Shown here piece after piece: positions 23,241-33,241 of a DNA stretch of 64,000 nucleotides (positions are counted from its first letter, which is position 1; each line of letters starts with the position of its first letter). Under the pieces are notes generated by a model, which saw only the letters and a program-made list of their open reading frames with translations, was not told where the DNA came from and ran no database searches. A program made the position numbers and the translations under genes. Source of the stretch: Prochlorococcus sp. AG-355-N18 (GTDB lineage: Bacteria; Cyanobacteriota; Cyanobacteriia; PCC-6307; Cyanobiaceae); contig QCEG01000001.1 in assembly GCA_003278535.1 (NCBI GenBank), positions 1-64,000 of the forward strand, read 5' to 3'.

Positions 23241-23281
23241 AAGTTAAGAAAAAAAAATTAATTTATTAAGAACAATTTAAG
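23241..23281 (-). promoter_or_regulatory. Pho-box-like repeats before the phytase-like gene
   Basis: AAGTTAAG (23241), TTATTAAG (23263) and AATTTAAG (23274) fall on one 11-bp register, leaving one degenerate unit at 23252. This matches the spacing of Pho boxes at the porin and pstS. Confidence 0.45.
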
Positions 23282-23300
23282 GTTTTAAAAAAGGTAAGCA

Positions 23301-23331
23301 AAAAAAAAGGACCTCCTAATTAGAGGTCCTT
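23301..23331 (-). terminator. terminator after the porin gene
   Basis: Minus strand: AAGGACCTC pairs with GAGGTCCTT over 9 bp (23307-23315 and 23323-23331), followed by a T run (A run at 23301-23308). Confidence 0.85.
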
Positions 23332-23350
23332 ATAAATTTGGTTATTATGA

Positions 23351-24700
23351 TTAGAATTTGAATGATACTTGCATTCCTGCAATTGTAGTATCTTCATCAT
23401 CACCGTCTCCTTCAACAATTGCCAAGAAAGGCATTGCTTTCATCCCATCATTTATAGGAAATTCATATGAAAGTTCATATGCGTATGTTGCATCGTCACC
23501 ATCTTCATAAGAACCATCTGTTCCTAATCCAGCACTTAAAGTACCGTAACCAATATCGGTTGATAGTCCCGCTGCCCATTGTGTAGTTTCTGTACCATCA
23601 TCTTCTTCACCGAGTTCTACACCACCACTAATTGTAAAAGGAACACTCTCAGGAGAGTAGGAAGCATTAAGACCCCAATATGTTGCAACATCTACATCAG
23701 CGTAAGCGAGAGCAATACCATAATTTTCCCCAGTATAAGCAACATTTAGAGCATATATGTCTTCACCTGATGCTGTGAAAATACCGTGGTCTTGTGGGTC
23801 ACCGTCTTCATCTAGAGAAGCTTTTTCTCCATCTTCAGCTGAAACACCAAGTCCAACTGAAAAACCATTATCAAAATCATAACCAGCACTAATTGACTGA
23901 TCACCACCAACAGCAATAGAGTTTCCTGTTCCGCAATCACTAAGATTGTCAACAATGTTATCAAATTCACAAGCGCCAGTAAATTGCTTACTTGCATCCA
24001 ATGAATCGCCAACAGTTATAGACCAGTCTCCAACTGGGAATGTGTAATTTAAGTCAGAAACTTTAAGTTCATCTCCAGAATCTTTACCAAAATCTGTGAT
24101 CTTAAGCAAACCATTTTCTAAATCTTCAGGTGTATTACCTGTTTCGATCTCTACATTTAATTTGTCATCACCTGTAAATGATGTGTTTAGATCAATTTCC
24201 CAAAAGTAATTCATTGAAACAGCTTCTTCAGAACCATCAGGACCATCAGCAGCACCTATCATGAATTTAGCTTTTCCTTTTAAACTGGTTGTATCACTGA
24301 AAGAACCAGCTTCAATGCCATTAACACGAGCTTCTAGGCCATCCACTCTTCCTTTCATAATTGCTAACTCAGAACCAAGCTCATCACTTAGTCTATCTAT
24401 TGCAGCTCCATTCATTAAGCCTTCACCGCCTGCAATTAGATTGTTTAATTCAGCAGCAGCTTCTAAACGAGTTACTGAGTTACCATTAAATTTTGGACTA
24501 TTTGTTAGATCCTTTAATGAATCATAAGCCCAATCTCCTGGGAATAAAGTATCTGATTTGAAATCACCTAAAGATACTAAATTACGAGAATTTGAAAATT
24601 TACCAAGATCAGAAATATTGATCTCAGATGCATTTACTGCAAAACCTGATGCCAAAGAAATTATGGCAGGAGCAGCAATTAATTTTTGAAAAAGTTTCAT
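23351..24700 (-). CDS. phoE: phosphate-responsive outer-membrane porin (Som/PhoE type)
   Basis: A signal peptide is followed by an SLH-like region (about residues 40-85: DTLFPGDWAYDSLKDL..VTRLEAAAELNNLI), a short coiled-coil spacer (ELAIMKGRVDGLEARVNGIE), and a long beta-barrel with alternating strands ending MQVSFKF, the aromatic C-terminus of outer-membrane proteins. This is the cyanobacterial Som/OprB architecture; SLH binds peptidoglycan-linked polymer. I chose ATG 24700 (MKLFQKL), preceded by GAGG, over the GTG at 24712. GTGTTGAGG at the ribosome site resembles a bulged complement of the Yfr1 core. A Pho box lies upstream. Confidence 0.88.
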   Translation of the reverse strand: MKLFQKLIAAPAIISLASGFAVNASEINISDLGKFSNSRNLVSLGDFKSDTLFPGDWAYDSLKDLTNSPKFNGNSVTRLEAAAELNNLIAGGEGLMNGAAIDRLSDELGSELAIMKGRVDGLEARVNGIEAGSFSDTTSLKGKAKFMIGAADGPDGSEEAVSMNYFWEIDLNTSFTGDDKLNVEIETGNTPEDLENGLLKITDFGKDSGDELKVSDLNYTFPVGDWSITVGDSLDASKQFTGACEFDNIVDNLSDCGTGNSIAVGGDQSISAGYDFDNGFSVGLGVSAEDGEKASLDEDGDPQDHGIFTASGEDIYALNVAYTGENYGIALAYADVDVATYWGLNASYSPESVPFTISGGVELGEEDDGTETTQWAAGLSTDIGYGTLSAGLGTDGSYEDGDDATYAYELSYEFPINDGMKAMPFLAIVEGDGDDEDTTIAGMQVSFKF

Positions 24701-24741
24701 GAACCTCAACACGTAAAAATGGATAAATATCCAAATGTATA

Positions 24742-24771
24742 AGAACGAATTTAGGTTAAGAAACGGGTAAG
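24742..24771 (-). promoter_or_regulatory. Pho box upstream of the porin
   Basis: Read on the minus strand: CTTACCCG, TTT, CTTAACCT, AAA, TTCGTTCT. The two clear units (24764-24771 and 24753-24760) fit the cyanobacterial PhoB/SphR consensus PyTTAAPyPyT with 3-bp spacers. Confidence 0.65.
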
Positions 24772-24925
24772 AAATAAAGTAAAAAAGGAAAATTTAAAGA
24801 GAACTTAAACTTCATTTAAATTAAAAAAAAAAATATATACATTGTTCATAAATTTTTTAATAAAAGTTAAAAACTATAGTATGTTTATTTTAAAAATATT
24901 TCTAAAACCAAACGAAAAAATGCCT

Positions 24926-24955
24926 TTTTAATATTTAGTTTAAGAAGGGGTTAAG
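24926..24955 (+). promoter_or_regulatory. Pho box upstream of pstS
   Basis: TTTTAATA (24926-24933), AGTTTAAG (24937-24944) and GGGTTAAG (24948-24955) with 3-bp spacers; on the other strand they read CTTAACCC, CTTAAACT, TATTAAAA. A possible fourth unit is at 24959. TATATATA near 25016 may be the -10. The remaining 329-nt intergenic region shows no gene. Confidence 0.7.
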
Positions 24956-25041
24956 AACTAATTAACCACAGGATAAAATTTTAATTAATAAGTATTTGTG
25001 TATAAATTCAATGCTATATATATGTAGTCTTTCATTTAATC

Positions 25042-26037
25042 ATGACATCCATGAACATAGCTAAGAAAGCTTTGGTTCTCACTTCTGCAGTAGCCATTGC
25101 TGCTGGTACAAGTGTTCCTGGCACAAGTGTTTCTGCTAAAACTAGATTAAGTGGTGCTGGAGCATCATTTCCCGCCAAAATTTACACTCGTTGGTTCAAA
25201 GATTTAGCCTCTTCAGGCGGACCAAGAGTTAATTACCAGGCTGTTGGTTCAGGCTCTGGAAGAAAAGCTTTTATTGATCAAACTGTAAACTTCGGTGCTT
25301 CTGATGATCCTATGAAGGCTAAAGATATAGCGAAGGTAACAAGAGGATTAGTTCAGATTCCTATGGTTGGAGGAACTATTGCTTTTGGTTATAACTATGA
25401 TTGTGATTTGAAACTTACTCAAGAGCAAGCAGTAAGGGTTGCTATGGGTATGGTTAAAAATTGGAAAGAATTAGGCTGTAAATCAGGTAAGTTAACTTGG
25501 GCACATCGTTCTGATGGATCAGGTACAACTAAAGCCTTTACAAACTCTATGGAAGCATTTTCACCAACATGGACTTTAGGAACTGGTAAATCAGTTAAGT
25601 GGCCAGCAGGTGTTGGAGCAAAAGGTAATTCTGGTGTTGCGGGTGTTATTCAAAACACTCCAGGCGCAATTGGTTATGTTAACCAGTCTTACATAAAAGG
25701 TAATGTTAAGGCTGCTGCACTTCAAAATCTTTCAGGTGAGTTTCTAAAACCATCTGTAGAAGCAGGAGCTAAGGCTCTTAATGGTATTACTCTAGATGAA
25801 AATCTTGCTGGTAAAAATCCTAATCCAACTGCAAAAGGAGCATACCCTATAGCTTCATTAACATGGATACTTGCTTATGAAGAGGGTAATGGTAGAAACA
25901 CTAAAGCTATCAAACAAGCCTTTAATACATTATTAAGTGATGAGTATCAAGATAAAGCTCCATCACTTGGATTTGTCCCCTTAAAAGGAGATATTCTTGA
26001 GAAGTCAAGAGCTGCTGTAAAAAGAATCGGTAAATAA
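25042..26037 (+). CDS. pstS: phosphate ABC transporter substrate-binding protein PstS
   Basis: 331 residues with signal peptide (KKALVLTSAVAIAAGTSV..SA). Mature start RLSGAGASFPAKIYTRWF and the phosphate-coordinating segments VGSGSGRKAFI, FGASDDPM and HRSDGSGTTKAF are the PstS fingerprint. It binds phosphate in the periplasm and hands it to PstCA. Followed by a strong terminator; the permease genes pstCAB lie 4.4 kb downstream on the same strand, so pstS is transcribed alone. ATG 25051 is an alternative start. Confidence 0.96.
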   Translation: MTSMNIAKKALVLTSAVAIAAGTSVPGTSVSAKTRLSGAGASFPAKIYTRWFKDLASSGGPRVNYQAVGSGSGRKAFIDQTVNFGASDDPMKAKDIAKVTRGLVQIPMVGGTIAFGYNYDCDLKLTQEQAVRVAMGMVKNWKELGCKSGKLTWAHRSDGSGTTKAFTNSMEAFSPTWTLGTGKSVKWPAGVGAKGNSGVAGVIQNTPGAIGYVNQSYIKGNVKAAALQNLSGEFLKPSVEAGAKALNGITLDENLAGKNPNPTAKGAYPIASLTWILAYEEGNGRNTKAIKQAFNTLLSDEYQDKAPSLGFVPLKGDILEKSRAAVKRIGK

Positions 26038-26054
26038 ACCGTAAGACAATATTT

Positions 26055-26085
26055 AAAAGGAGGAATTTATTTCCTCCTTTTTTTT
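26055..26085 (+). terminator. terminator after pstS
   Basis: AAAAGGAGGAA (26055-26065) pairs with TTCCTCCTTTT (26071-26081), with T continuing to 26085. Confidence 0.9.
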
Positions 26086-27310
26086 ATGCAAACAAATATT
26101 TTGACAAGCCTAATATTAAAGAAAAAAGAATGAGTATGTATGTTGGAACTATTTTTAAAAAAGATAATAGTGTGGAGATTAAAACTATAAAAATAGAGCT
26201 AATTAAAAAGAATTTTGATGAAAAACTATCTTCAATTAAATTAAATCCAGAGAAAATAACTGCTCCAGGAATTGTATTGATCACTCCTTCGATAAAGTAA
26301 TTAATTGATTTAATTCTGTTTTTTATAAAGCCTTTTCCAAAAACAAAAATCAATATAAAACTTGGTAAAAAAATTGCAAAAGTTGATATAAATGAATACT
26401 TTAAAGCTTCATTTATTCCTCCGATCGAAAACCCTGCTTTATATCCAATAAAACTTGTAATTAATAAGACAGGCCCAGGTGTTATTTGGCTAATCATTAT
26501 TCCATCTATAAATTCATTATTTGTTAACCATCCTTGCGAGATAACATAATCACTCATAAGAGGAATGATTACTAATCCACCTCCAAAAATAAAAAGTCCC
26601 GATTTAAAGAAGAAAAAAAACAGATTAAGGTAATCTACTAAAAACTTTGAGGTTATAGACTCTCTTAAAAAATTATAAAACTTTGATATATCTAAAAAGA
26701 CCGAGCTAATCAAAAATGAGGTTGTTGAAAATATAGATAAAGGGACCAAGCTATAAAAAATATTTTTGAATTTCTTTAAAAATATATTTATCAATCCTGC
26801 AATACTAAGAATTGTTATGAGTGGAAATTGAATACTATTATATTTAGCAAATATAAGTAGAAATAATATTGAGCTGGAGAATAATATTCGATCAAACTTT
26901 AATCTTTTTTTTAATAGAACTAATGAGAATGAAAAAATTATCCCTGCAATAATAGGCGGGTTAAAATAAATTAAATCTGTTAAGAATTTTGATCCAGAAC
27001 CAATTTGCCAAAAAAAACTAAGAGCTAATACTGAAATGAATCCTGGGATAATGAAACTTATACCTGATATCAATCCACCAAGATAACCATTGATTTTAAG
27101 ACCTATATATATTGCCAATTGAGTAGATATTGGTCCTGGAAGTATTTGACATAATCCAATACCTTTTTCAAAAGATTGATTTGATATCAATTTTTTATTA
27201 TTTATAAGTTCATCTTCGAATAAGAAAATATGAGCATAGGGTCCTCCAAAACTTAAAATACCAATTTTTAAGAAAGTTTTTGCAAGTTCAATTAAGGATA
27301 TTTTTGCCAT
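26084..27310 (-). CDS. chrA: chromate transporter family protein ChrA
   Basis: 408 residues with two homologous CHR halves. Each has the family signature: FGGPYAH...QILPGP near the N-terminus and [11 protein letters not shown]...QITPGP in the second half. About ten to twelve hydrophobic spans. CHR proteins export chromate-like oxyanions in proton antiport; in this island an arsenate/oxyanion detoxification role is plausible. It is the last gene of a gap-arsJ-chrA operon, 30 nt after arsJ. Confidence 0.9.
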   Translation of the reverse strand: MAKISLIELAKTFLKIGILSFGGPYAHIFLFEDELINNKKLISNQSFEKGIGLCQILPGPISTQLAIYIGLKINGYLGGLISGISFIIPGFISVLALSFFWQIGSGSKFLTDLIYFNPPIIAGIIFSFSLVLLKKRLKFDRILFSSSILFLLIFAKYNSIQFPLITILSIAGLINIFLKKFKNIFYSLVPLSIFSTTSFLISSVFLDISKFYNFLRESITSKFLVDYLNLFFFFFKSGLFIFGGGLVIIPLMSDYVISQGWLTNNEFIDGIMISQITPGPVLLITSFIGYKAGFSIGGINEALKYSFISTFAIFLPSFILIFVFGKGFIKNRIKSINYFIEGVINTIPGAVIFSGFNLIEDSFSSKFFLISSIFIVLISTLLSFLKIVPTYILILFSLILGLSKYLFA

Positions 27311-27340
27311 TAAAATATTCTAATTCCTAAAAATTAGTCT

Positions 27341-28600
27341 TTATGGAGCTGATAAGCTTTGTTTGATTGATGGTAATTTAAGACTCGAAATCCAAGATAA
27401 GAATATTAAAAGTGATGAAAAATAAAGACAATATTGAAGACCAATACTCGGATTTCTCCCAATCATAAATAGTAAGCCAGATAGTAATGTTCCAACTAGT
27501 CTTCCAGCAGCATTTGCCATGTAATAGAAGCCAACATTTAAACTGACTTTTTCATTATCAGAGTAGGCCAAAATCATATAAGAATGTGTAGAGGAATTCA
27601 TTGCAAAAACAAATCCAAAAATAGTAAGTCCTAAAATTATTGCTATTGATGGAGAACTTTCTCTCCATAATGCGACTCCTATCAAAGATGGTATTACCAT
27701 TAATACGGCACTCCAAAATTGGATAGCTTTACGATCTGGACTTTCTTTCTGGCCCCATATCTTTCTAATTGCTGGAGCAGAAGCCTGAACAATTCCATAA
27801 CCTATTACCCAGGCCCCAAGAAATAATCCTATTTCCATGTAGTCCCAACCAAATGCCATATCTAGGAATACTGGAAGAGCTACAACAAACCAAACATCTC
27901 TTGCTCCAAAAAGAAAGAATCTTGCTGCAGAAAGAATATTTATGGCATTTGATTTTGAAAAAAGATCATTAAAAGCTGGTTTGGTTTTCATCTTGCCAAT
28001 TTCTCCAGGTAAAATTAATGTCAATAAAAAGGCTAAGCAGAGTCCAAAACCCATAATTCCTACAGCATTATTGAATCCAAATAACTTATATAAAAGTCCA
28101 CCCAAGAAAAAACCAACTCCCTTAAGAGCATTTTTAGATCCAGTTAAAATAGCAACCCATTTAAAAAGTTGTTTTTGGCCAGTATCATTGCCATCATTTG
28201 TCTCTGGGACTACTGTCTTAACAGCACTTTTAGCACTCATTTTGTTTAAATCTTTTGCTATTCCACTAACTGCTTGAGCAACCATAACGTATGCGACACT
28301 AAAAATTACCGGCCAATCTTCCTTAACTGGAATAAGCATAAAAAGAGCGATGATTTGCAGGATAGTCCCAATCCATAAAGTAAGCCTTAATCCATATCTT
28401 GCTCCTATCCAGCCACCATAAAGATTAGTAATTATTCCAAAAAACTCATAAAAAAGGAAAAGTAAAGCAATTTGTAGAGTTGTGTAACCTAGCTCATGAA
28501 AGTGACCAACAACTAATAATCTTAATGCGCCGTCAGTAAGCGTGAACGCCCAATAGTTTGCTGTTACAACACTATATTGTTGAATATTAGATAAATTCAT
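27341..28600 (-). CDS. arsJ: MFS organoarsenical efflux permease ArsJ
   Basis: 419 residues, 11-12 hydrophobic spans. The N-terminus NYWAFTLTDGALRLLVVGHF and the segment FLFYEFFGIITNLYGGWIGAR are characteristic of ArsJ. ArsJ works with a glyceraldehyde-3-phosphate dehydrogenase: the enzyme forms 1-arseno-3-phosphoglycerate from arsenate and ArsJ expels it. The partner gap gene lies 11 nt upstream in the same operon, which strongly supports the call over a generic MFS transporter. Confidence 0.9.
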   Translation of the reverse strand: MNLSNIQQYSVVTANYWAFTLTDGALRLLVVGHFHELGYTTLQIALLFLFYEFFGIITNLYGGWIGARYGLRLTLWIGTILQIIALFMLIPVKEDWPVIFSVAYVMVAQAVSGIAKDLNKMSAKSAVKTVVPETNDGNDTGQKQLFKWVAILTGSKNALKGVGFFLGGLLYKLFGFNNAVGIMGFGLCLAFLLTLILPGEIGKMKTKPAFNDLFSKSNAINILSAARFFLFGARDVWFVVALPVFLDMAFGWDYMEIGLFLGAWVIGYGIVQASAPAIRKIWGQKESPDRKAIQFWSAVLMVIPSLIGVALWRESSPSIAIILGLTIFGFVFAMNSSTHSYMILAYSDNEKVSLNVGFYYMANAAGRLVGTLLSGLLFMIGRNPSIGLQYCLYFSSLLIFLSWISSLKLPSIKQSLSAP

Positions 28601-28611
28601 AAAGACATAAA

Positions 28612-29637
28612 TTAAATCTCTTTTTTGATTACATATTCAGTAAGATCTGCAAGTCTGCAGCTGTAACCCCACTCGTTGTCATACCAAGCGTATATCTTTA
28701 ATAAATTTGAATTAACAACCATCGTTGATAAACTATCAACTATCGAACTTCTAGAGTCATTTACATAATCTGCAGAAACTAAAGGTCTTTCTTCGTAGCC
28801 AAGAATTCCTTTTAAATAAGTTTCTGAAGCTTCCTTTAGTGCCATATTCACTTGTTCAGTTGTCACTTCTTTATTTAATTCAAAAACTGCATCTGTTAAA
28901 GAACCATTAAGTAGAGGAACTCTTACTGCATGTCCATTTAATTTTCCTTTTAATTCTGGAAAGATCTCAGCGATAGCTTTAGCAGATCCAGTGGTAGTAG
29001 GTATTAAACTTTGCATACATCCTCTTGCTCTCCTCAGATCACTTTTATAAAAATCTACAGGAACTTGAGTGTTCGTTACATCGTGAATAGTTGTAATAGC
29101 ACCGTGTTTAATAGAAAAATTTTCATTAATTACCTTTACTATCGGAGCTAAACAATTTGTAGTGCAGGATGCTGCAGTTACTAATTTATGTTTGGTAGGG
29201 TCATAAAGACTTTGATTTATACCGTAAACAATATTCAGTGATTCAGCTTCTGCAACAATTCCTTTGACTGGACAAGCTACTATTACTCTTTTCATCCCAA
29301 GAGTATCAAAATAGGGATTTAGTTTGTCTGGCTTTTTATTCTTTCCTGTACATTCCAAAATAATATCTACAGAAGATTTTTCCCAAGGAACATCAAGGTA
29401 ATTTTTAAAAGATGTGTAGGTTAATTTCTTTCCATCAATTATTATTTCTTCTTCTTTAACCTTTATATCTTTCACCCATCTACCATGGACTGAATCGAAT
29501 TCGAGTAAATGCGCAGCAGCATTCGAATCTCCTGCTATCTCATTTATATGAGTTATTTCTATATCAGCTCTATCCCATAATGTTCTGAAAACTAATCTGC
29601 CAATTCTTCCAAAACCATTAATTCCAATTTTCATCAC
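28612..29637 (-). CDS. gap1: glyceraldehyde-3-phosphate dehydrogenase (arsenate-resistance type)
   Basis: 341 residues with the NAD-binding start [15 protein letters not shown], catalytic Cys in [10 protein letters not shown] and the conserved substrate segments TTGSAKA and WYDNEWGYS. Full length for type I GAPDH. In the island it is probably devoted to making 1-arseno-3-phosphoglycerate for ArsJ, although a glycolytic role cannot be excluded. It is the first gene of the operon, with two ArsR-type palindromes in its promoter region. Confidence 0.93.
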   Translation of the reverse strand: MMKIGINGFGRIGRLVFRTLWDRADIEITHINEIAGDSNAAAHLLEFDSVHGRWVKDIKVKEEEIIIDGKKLTYTSFKNYLDVPWEKSSVDIILECTGKNKKPDKLNPYFDTLGMKRVIVACPVKGIVAEAESLNIVYGINQSLYDPTKHKLVTAASCTTNCLAPIVKVINENFSIKHGAITTIHDVTNTQVPVDFYKSDLRRARGCMQSLIPTTTGSAKAIAEIFPELKGKLNGHAVRVPLLNGSLTDAVFELNKEVTTEQVNMALKEASETYLKGILGYEERPLVSADYVNDSRSSIVDSLSTMVVNSNLLKIYAWYDNEWGYSCRLADLTEYVIKKEI

Positions 29638-29664
29638 TGTTGAAATTTTCTATATAAATCATAC

Positions 29665-29698
29665 ATCAAAATATTTTGATATATCAAGATGTTTTGAT
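29665..29698. promoter_or_regulatory. tandem ArsR operators between gap and arsR
   Basis: ATCAAAATATTTTGAT (29665-29680) is a perfect 16-bp palindrome; ATCAAGATGTTTTGAT (29683-29698) is an imperfect copy, 18 bp away centre to centre. They lie between the divergent gap and arsR starts and fit TCAA..TTGA ArsR/SmtB operators. Confidence 0.75.
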
Positions 29699-29752
29699 TA
29701 ATGAAATCTTTTTTATTTAAGCTATATTTAAAATAATCTAAATACTTTAAAA

Positions 29753-30073
29753 TTGTTAAAAGAGAGTAGCAAAGTAAAAAAAGAAAATATATCTAAGTTT
29801 ATGGTTTCATTTTCTGATCCTTTTAGGCTAGAAATAATTGACCTAATGATGGATGGAGAAGTTTGTGTTTGCGATATTATGAAATTAACTAAATTGTCTC
29901 AATCAAGAATTTCATATCACATAAAAATTTTGAAGGAAGCTGGTCTTATCTCAGATAGGCAAGAAGGTAGATGGGTGTATTACAGCCTAAATAAAGAATC
30001 TCTTTTTTTGATCAAGGAATGGATAACTTCTTTGACAGATTATTCCTCAAATAGAAAACGTTGTTGTGAATAA
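29753..30073 (+). CDS. arsR: ArsR-family arsenic-sensing repressor
   Basis: 106 residues, winged helix. DGEVCVCDIMKLTKLSQSRISYHIKIL contains the metal-binding CVCD motif at the start of the recognition region. A C-terminal Cys pair (KRCCE) could add arsenite ligands. It represses by binding palindromic operators and leaves DNA when As(III) binds. The start is TTG 29753; ATG 29801 is an alternative with most of the domain intact. Divergent from the gap-arsJ-chrA operon that it presumably controls. Confidence 0.9.
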   Translation: MLKESSKVKKENISKFMVSFSDPFRLEIIDLMMDGEVCVCDIMKLTKLSQSRISYHIKILKEAGLISDRQEGRWVYYSLNKESLFLIKEWITSLTDYSSNRKRCCE

Positions 30074-30091
30074 ATTATATTTTTGTTTTTA

Positions 30092-30298
30092 TTAATTAAC
30101 TTCTGATTCCCTGTCATAAGTCATTCCTGATTGTTCCATCCACTCAGCTTTAGTTTTGCAATTTTGTTTGTGATTAAAGATGTGAAAACCTTCTATAATA
30201 ATCATTATTGATAGAAGCAAAACAGGAATAAAATATACAGGGGAAGATATTACTTCTTTATATTTGATTTGAGCAATAAATTCCCTGTATTTAAACAT
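30092..30298 (-). CDS. small membrane protein (68 aa)
   Basis: One hydrophobic span (VYFIPVLLLSIMIIIEGFHIF) between a basic N-terminus and a polar tail (CKTKAEWMEQSGMTYDRE). Convergent with arsR. Unrecognised, but it occupies the position of a small unnamed gene in the phosphate island. Confidence 0.65.
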   Translation of the reverse strand: MFKYREFIAQIKYKEVISSPVYFIPVLLLSIMIIIEGFHIFNHKQNCKTKAEWMEQSGMTYDRESEVN

Positions 30299-30399
30299 TC
30301 CCTCAGTTCCTATTCAATAAATAATATTCACCTATGGTTAAGTAAAGTTAAAGAAAAAATTTTTGAAGAAATTAATTTAAGGATGTTATCTTTTCATGA

Positions 30400-30429
30400 C
30401 TTTCATATACCTTTAACCCCTCTTAAAGT
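30400..30429 (+). promoter_or_regulatory. Pho box upstream of pstC
   Basis: CTTTCATA (30400-30407), CTTTAACC (30411-30418) and CTTAAAGT (30422-30429) with 3-bp spacers, matching the SphR/PhoB consensus. The pstC ATG is 46 nt downstream. Confidence 0.7.
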
Positions 30430-30475
30430 CTTTTCCAATATTTAATAGTAGATTTGTAGATATATTCTTTTTTTA

Positions 30476-31423
30476 ATGGAAGAGAAATTAACTCTTTTCA
30501 AGAATCGTAAAAGATTCGGAATTGAAAAAAATATAGATTTAATCTTTAAAAATACAACCCTAGCCTTGTCTAGTCTTGTTGCAATAGTACTTTTTGGAAT
30601 TATTTTAGTAGTCTTTTTTCAGTCATTTGAATCATTTTCAAGGTATGGCTTAAATTTTCTAGTAACTTCTGAATGGAATCCAGTAAAAGATGAATATGGA
30701 GCTTTTACAGCAATATATGGGACATTAGTTACTTCTCTTCTTTCATTATTGATTACTATCCCCTTAGGTGTTGGAACTGCGATATTTATTACAGAGGATT
30801 TTGTTCCGAAATTTGTCAGAGAAATAGTAGGTTCATTTGTTGAATTACTAGCAGCTATACCATCTGTCGTATTGGGATTATGGGCGATATTTGTTATGGA
30901 ACCTTTCTTTAGAGAGTTTTTTGTTTTTTTACATAAATTCTTTGGTTGGATTCCTTTATTTAGTTCGGAGCCTGCAGGTCGGAATTCACTTTTAGCGATA
31001 ATAATTTTAGTGGTAATGCTTTTACCAATAGTGACCTCGATAGCTAGAGATAGTCTGAATCAAGTTCCCAAAAAGCTTAGGAATGCTTCCTATGGAATTG
31101 GTGCAAGTAGATGGAAAACTATATTTTCGGTAATTTTGCCTGCGGCATTATCAGGAATTATGGCAGGTGTTCTATTGGCGTTAGGCAGGGCAATGGGTGA
31201 AACCATGGCTGTCACCATGATTATTGGAAATTCTAATGTATTTAGTTGGTCACTATTATCTCCTGGATATACCATCTCTTCTATGCTTGCAAACCAGTTT
31301 GGTGAAGCCGATGGAAGTCAGGTCTCATCACTTTTTTATGCGGCTTTTGTACTAATGATCCTATCTTTAGTGGTTAATATCTTTGCTCAATGGCTAGTTA
31401 AGAAATTTAGTCTCAAATATTAG
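30476..31423 (+). CDS. pstC: phosphate ABC transporter permease PstC
   Basis: 315 residues, six hydrophobic spans. The ABC permease EAA loop reads ASYGIGASRWKTIFSVILPAA. The region FGIILVVFFQSFESF..FLVTSEWNPVKDEYGAFTAIYGTL is typical of PstC. It forms the membrane channel with PstA. The gene runs directly into pstA (TAG then ATG with no gap) and its promoter carries a Pho box. Confidence 0.95.
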   Translation: MEEKLTLFKNRKRFGIEKNIDLIFKNTTLALSSLVAIVLFGIILVVFFQSFESFSRYGLNFLVTSEWNPVKDEYGAFTAIYGTLVTSLLSLLITIPLGVGTAIFITEDFVPKFVREIVGSFVELLAAIPSVVLGLWAIFVMEPFFREFFVFLHKFFGWIPLFSSEPAGRNSLLAIIILVVMLLPIVTSIARDSLNQVPKKLRNASYGIGASRWKTIFSVILPAALSGIMAGVLLALGRAMGETMAVTMIIGNSNVFSWSLLSPGYTISSMLANQFGEADGSQVSSLFYAAFVLMILSLVVNIFAQWLVKKFSLKY

Positions 31424-32323
31424 ATGATTATGAATTCTCTTTATTACCAGAAAAAACTATCACGAAATGTAGGAGATAAATTCTTTACTTCTTTATCAGT
31501 TTTTTGTGCACTCATTGCAATTCTTCCTTTGATTTTTGTGGTTACATATATTCTTATTAAAGGGGGAGCTCAAATCACACCAGAATTATTTACTTTAGAA
31601 CCAAATCCTCCTGGAGATGATTTAGATGCGGGAGGAATTAATCCTGCATTAATTGGGACACTAGTTATTACAACTATTGCTTCAATTATTGCCATACCAG
31701 TAGGTGTTGGCGGTGGCATATATCTAGCTGAATATTCAAACGGAGGATCTTTTTCAAAATTTATTAGATTCGGAGTTAATGTTTTAGCTGGTGTTCCTTC
31801 AATAATTGCCGGTGTATTTATTTATGCCTTAATCGTTTCAACAAAAATTTTATTTGGCAGTATGTACAGTGGTTTTGCAGGAGGTATGGCTCTTTCAATA
31901 TTGATGTTGCCTACAGTTATAAAAACTACTGATGAAGGTTTAAAGTTAGTACCAAATGAATTAAGGTATGCTTCTCTAGGCATAGGAGCAAGTATGTATA
32001 CAACAATATTAAAAATAACTTTACCCACAGCATTTAGATCTATTGCTACTGGGGTTGTGCTTGGAATCGCAAGGGCTGCAGGCGAAACAGCACCTTTGAT
32101 ATTTACTGCTTTATTTTCTTACTACTACATAGTAGGTTTTGAAGATTTGTTTTACGAGATGGGCTCATTAGCTGTTTTGATATATAATTTTGCCCTTGAA
32201 CCTTATGATGCACAGAATAAACTAGCCTGGGCGGCTTCCTTTATTCTTGTCATATCAATACTAACAGTTAATATTTTTTCAAGGATATTTGCCGCTTTTA
32301 CTGAGACAACTAAGAGGGTATGA
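31424..32323 (+). CDS. pstA: phosphate ABC transporter permease PstA
   Basis: 299 residues with permease loop [21 protein letters not shown] and the conserved [15 protein letters not shown]. Begins immediately after the pstC stop and ends 1 nt before pstB. Partner of PstC in the inner membrane. Confidence 0.95.
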   Translation: MIMNSLYYQKKLSRNVGDKFFTSLSVFCALIAILPLIFVVTYILIKGGAQITPELFTLEPNPPGDDLDAGGINPALIGTLVITTIASIIAIPVGVGGGIYLAEYSNGGSFSKFIRFGVNVLAGVPSIIAGVFIYALIVSTKILFGSMYSGFAGGMALSILMLPTVIKTTDEGLKLVPNELRYASLGIGASMYTTILKITLPTAFRSIATGVVLGIARAAGETAPLIFTALFSYYYIVGFEDLFYEMGSLAVLIYNFALEPYDAQNKLAWAASFILVISILTVNIFSRIFAAFTETTKRV

Positions 32324-32324
32324 A

Positions 32325-33134
32325 ATGATTAAAAACACTAAAAAGTCGCAAAAGAAAAACATTTTATCTCTTGAGGATGTTTCTATTAGTTATGGCACTT
32401 TTGAAGCGGTAAAAAATGTTTTTTTAAATTTTAAAGCAGGAGATATAACTTCACTCATTGGCCCTTCTGGTTGTGGTAAATCAACCGTTCTTAGAGCTTT
32501 GAATAGAATGAACGATTTAATCCCTAACTGTTCGTTAAAAGGGACAGTCCTCTTTGATGGAACTAATATCTATGACAAAAGAGTAGATCCAGTTGAAGTT
32601 AGAAGAAGAATCGGAATGGTTTTTCAGCAACCTAATCCTTTTCCAAAATCTATCTACGAAAATATTGCATTCGGAGCAAGAATCAATGGCTTTACGGGAG
32701 ATATGGATGAATTAGTGGAAAGTTCCTTGAGAAAAGCTGCTGTATGGAGTGAATGTAAGGATAAATTAAATGATAGTGGTTACTCTTTATCTGGTGGACA
32801 ACAACAGAGATTATGTATTGCTCGAACCATCGCAATTGAGCCTGAAATAATTCTCATGGATGAGCCATGCTCAGCTTTAGATCCAATCTCTACTTTGAAA
32901 ATAGAAGAGACGATGCACGAACTTAAGAAGAATTACACAATAATAATCGTTACTCATAATATGCAGCAGGCATTAAGAGTCAGTGATATGACTGCTTTCT
33001 TTAATGCAGTTGAATACGAAGATGGTGATGGAGGGAAAGTCGGCTATCTTGCCGAATTTGATTCTACTAAGAAAATTTTTAACTCTCCAAAAGAAAAAAC
33101 CACTCAGGAATATATATCAGGTAAATTTGGTTAA
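32325..33134 (+). CDS. pstB: phosphate ABC transporter ATPase PstB
   Basis: 269 residues from ATG 32325; an earlier start in the frame would overlap pstA and add non-homologous residues. Walker [10 protein letters not shown], signature [17 protein letters not shown], Walker [15 protein letters not shown], and H-loop [12 protein letters not shown]. Drives phosphate uptake by ATP hydrolysis. Last gene of pstCAB. Confidence 0.96.
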   Translation: MIKNTKKSQKKNILSLEDVSISYGTFEAVKNVFLNFKAGDITSLIGPSGCGKSTVLRALNRMNDLIPNCSLKGTVLFDGTNIYDKRVDPVEVRRRIGMVFQQPNPFPKSIYENIAFGARINGFTGDMDELVESSLRKAAVWSECKDKLNDSGYSLSGGQQQRLCIARTIAIEPEIILMDEPCSALDPISTLKIEETMHELKKNYTIIIVTHNMQQALRVSDMTAFFNAVEYEDGDGGKVGYLAEFDSTKKIFNSPKEKTTQEYISGKFG

Positions 33135-33241
33135 TTTATAATTTTGCCTTTAAAAGAATAATTTTTACTTTTTAAGAAAGCTTAGGGGTAGACAAATAGT
33201 ATAAATACCTATATAGTAATTGCGAATTAGTAAGTTTATCT

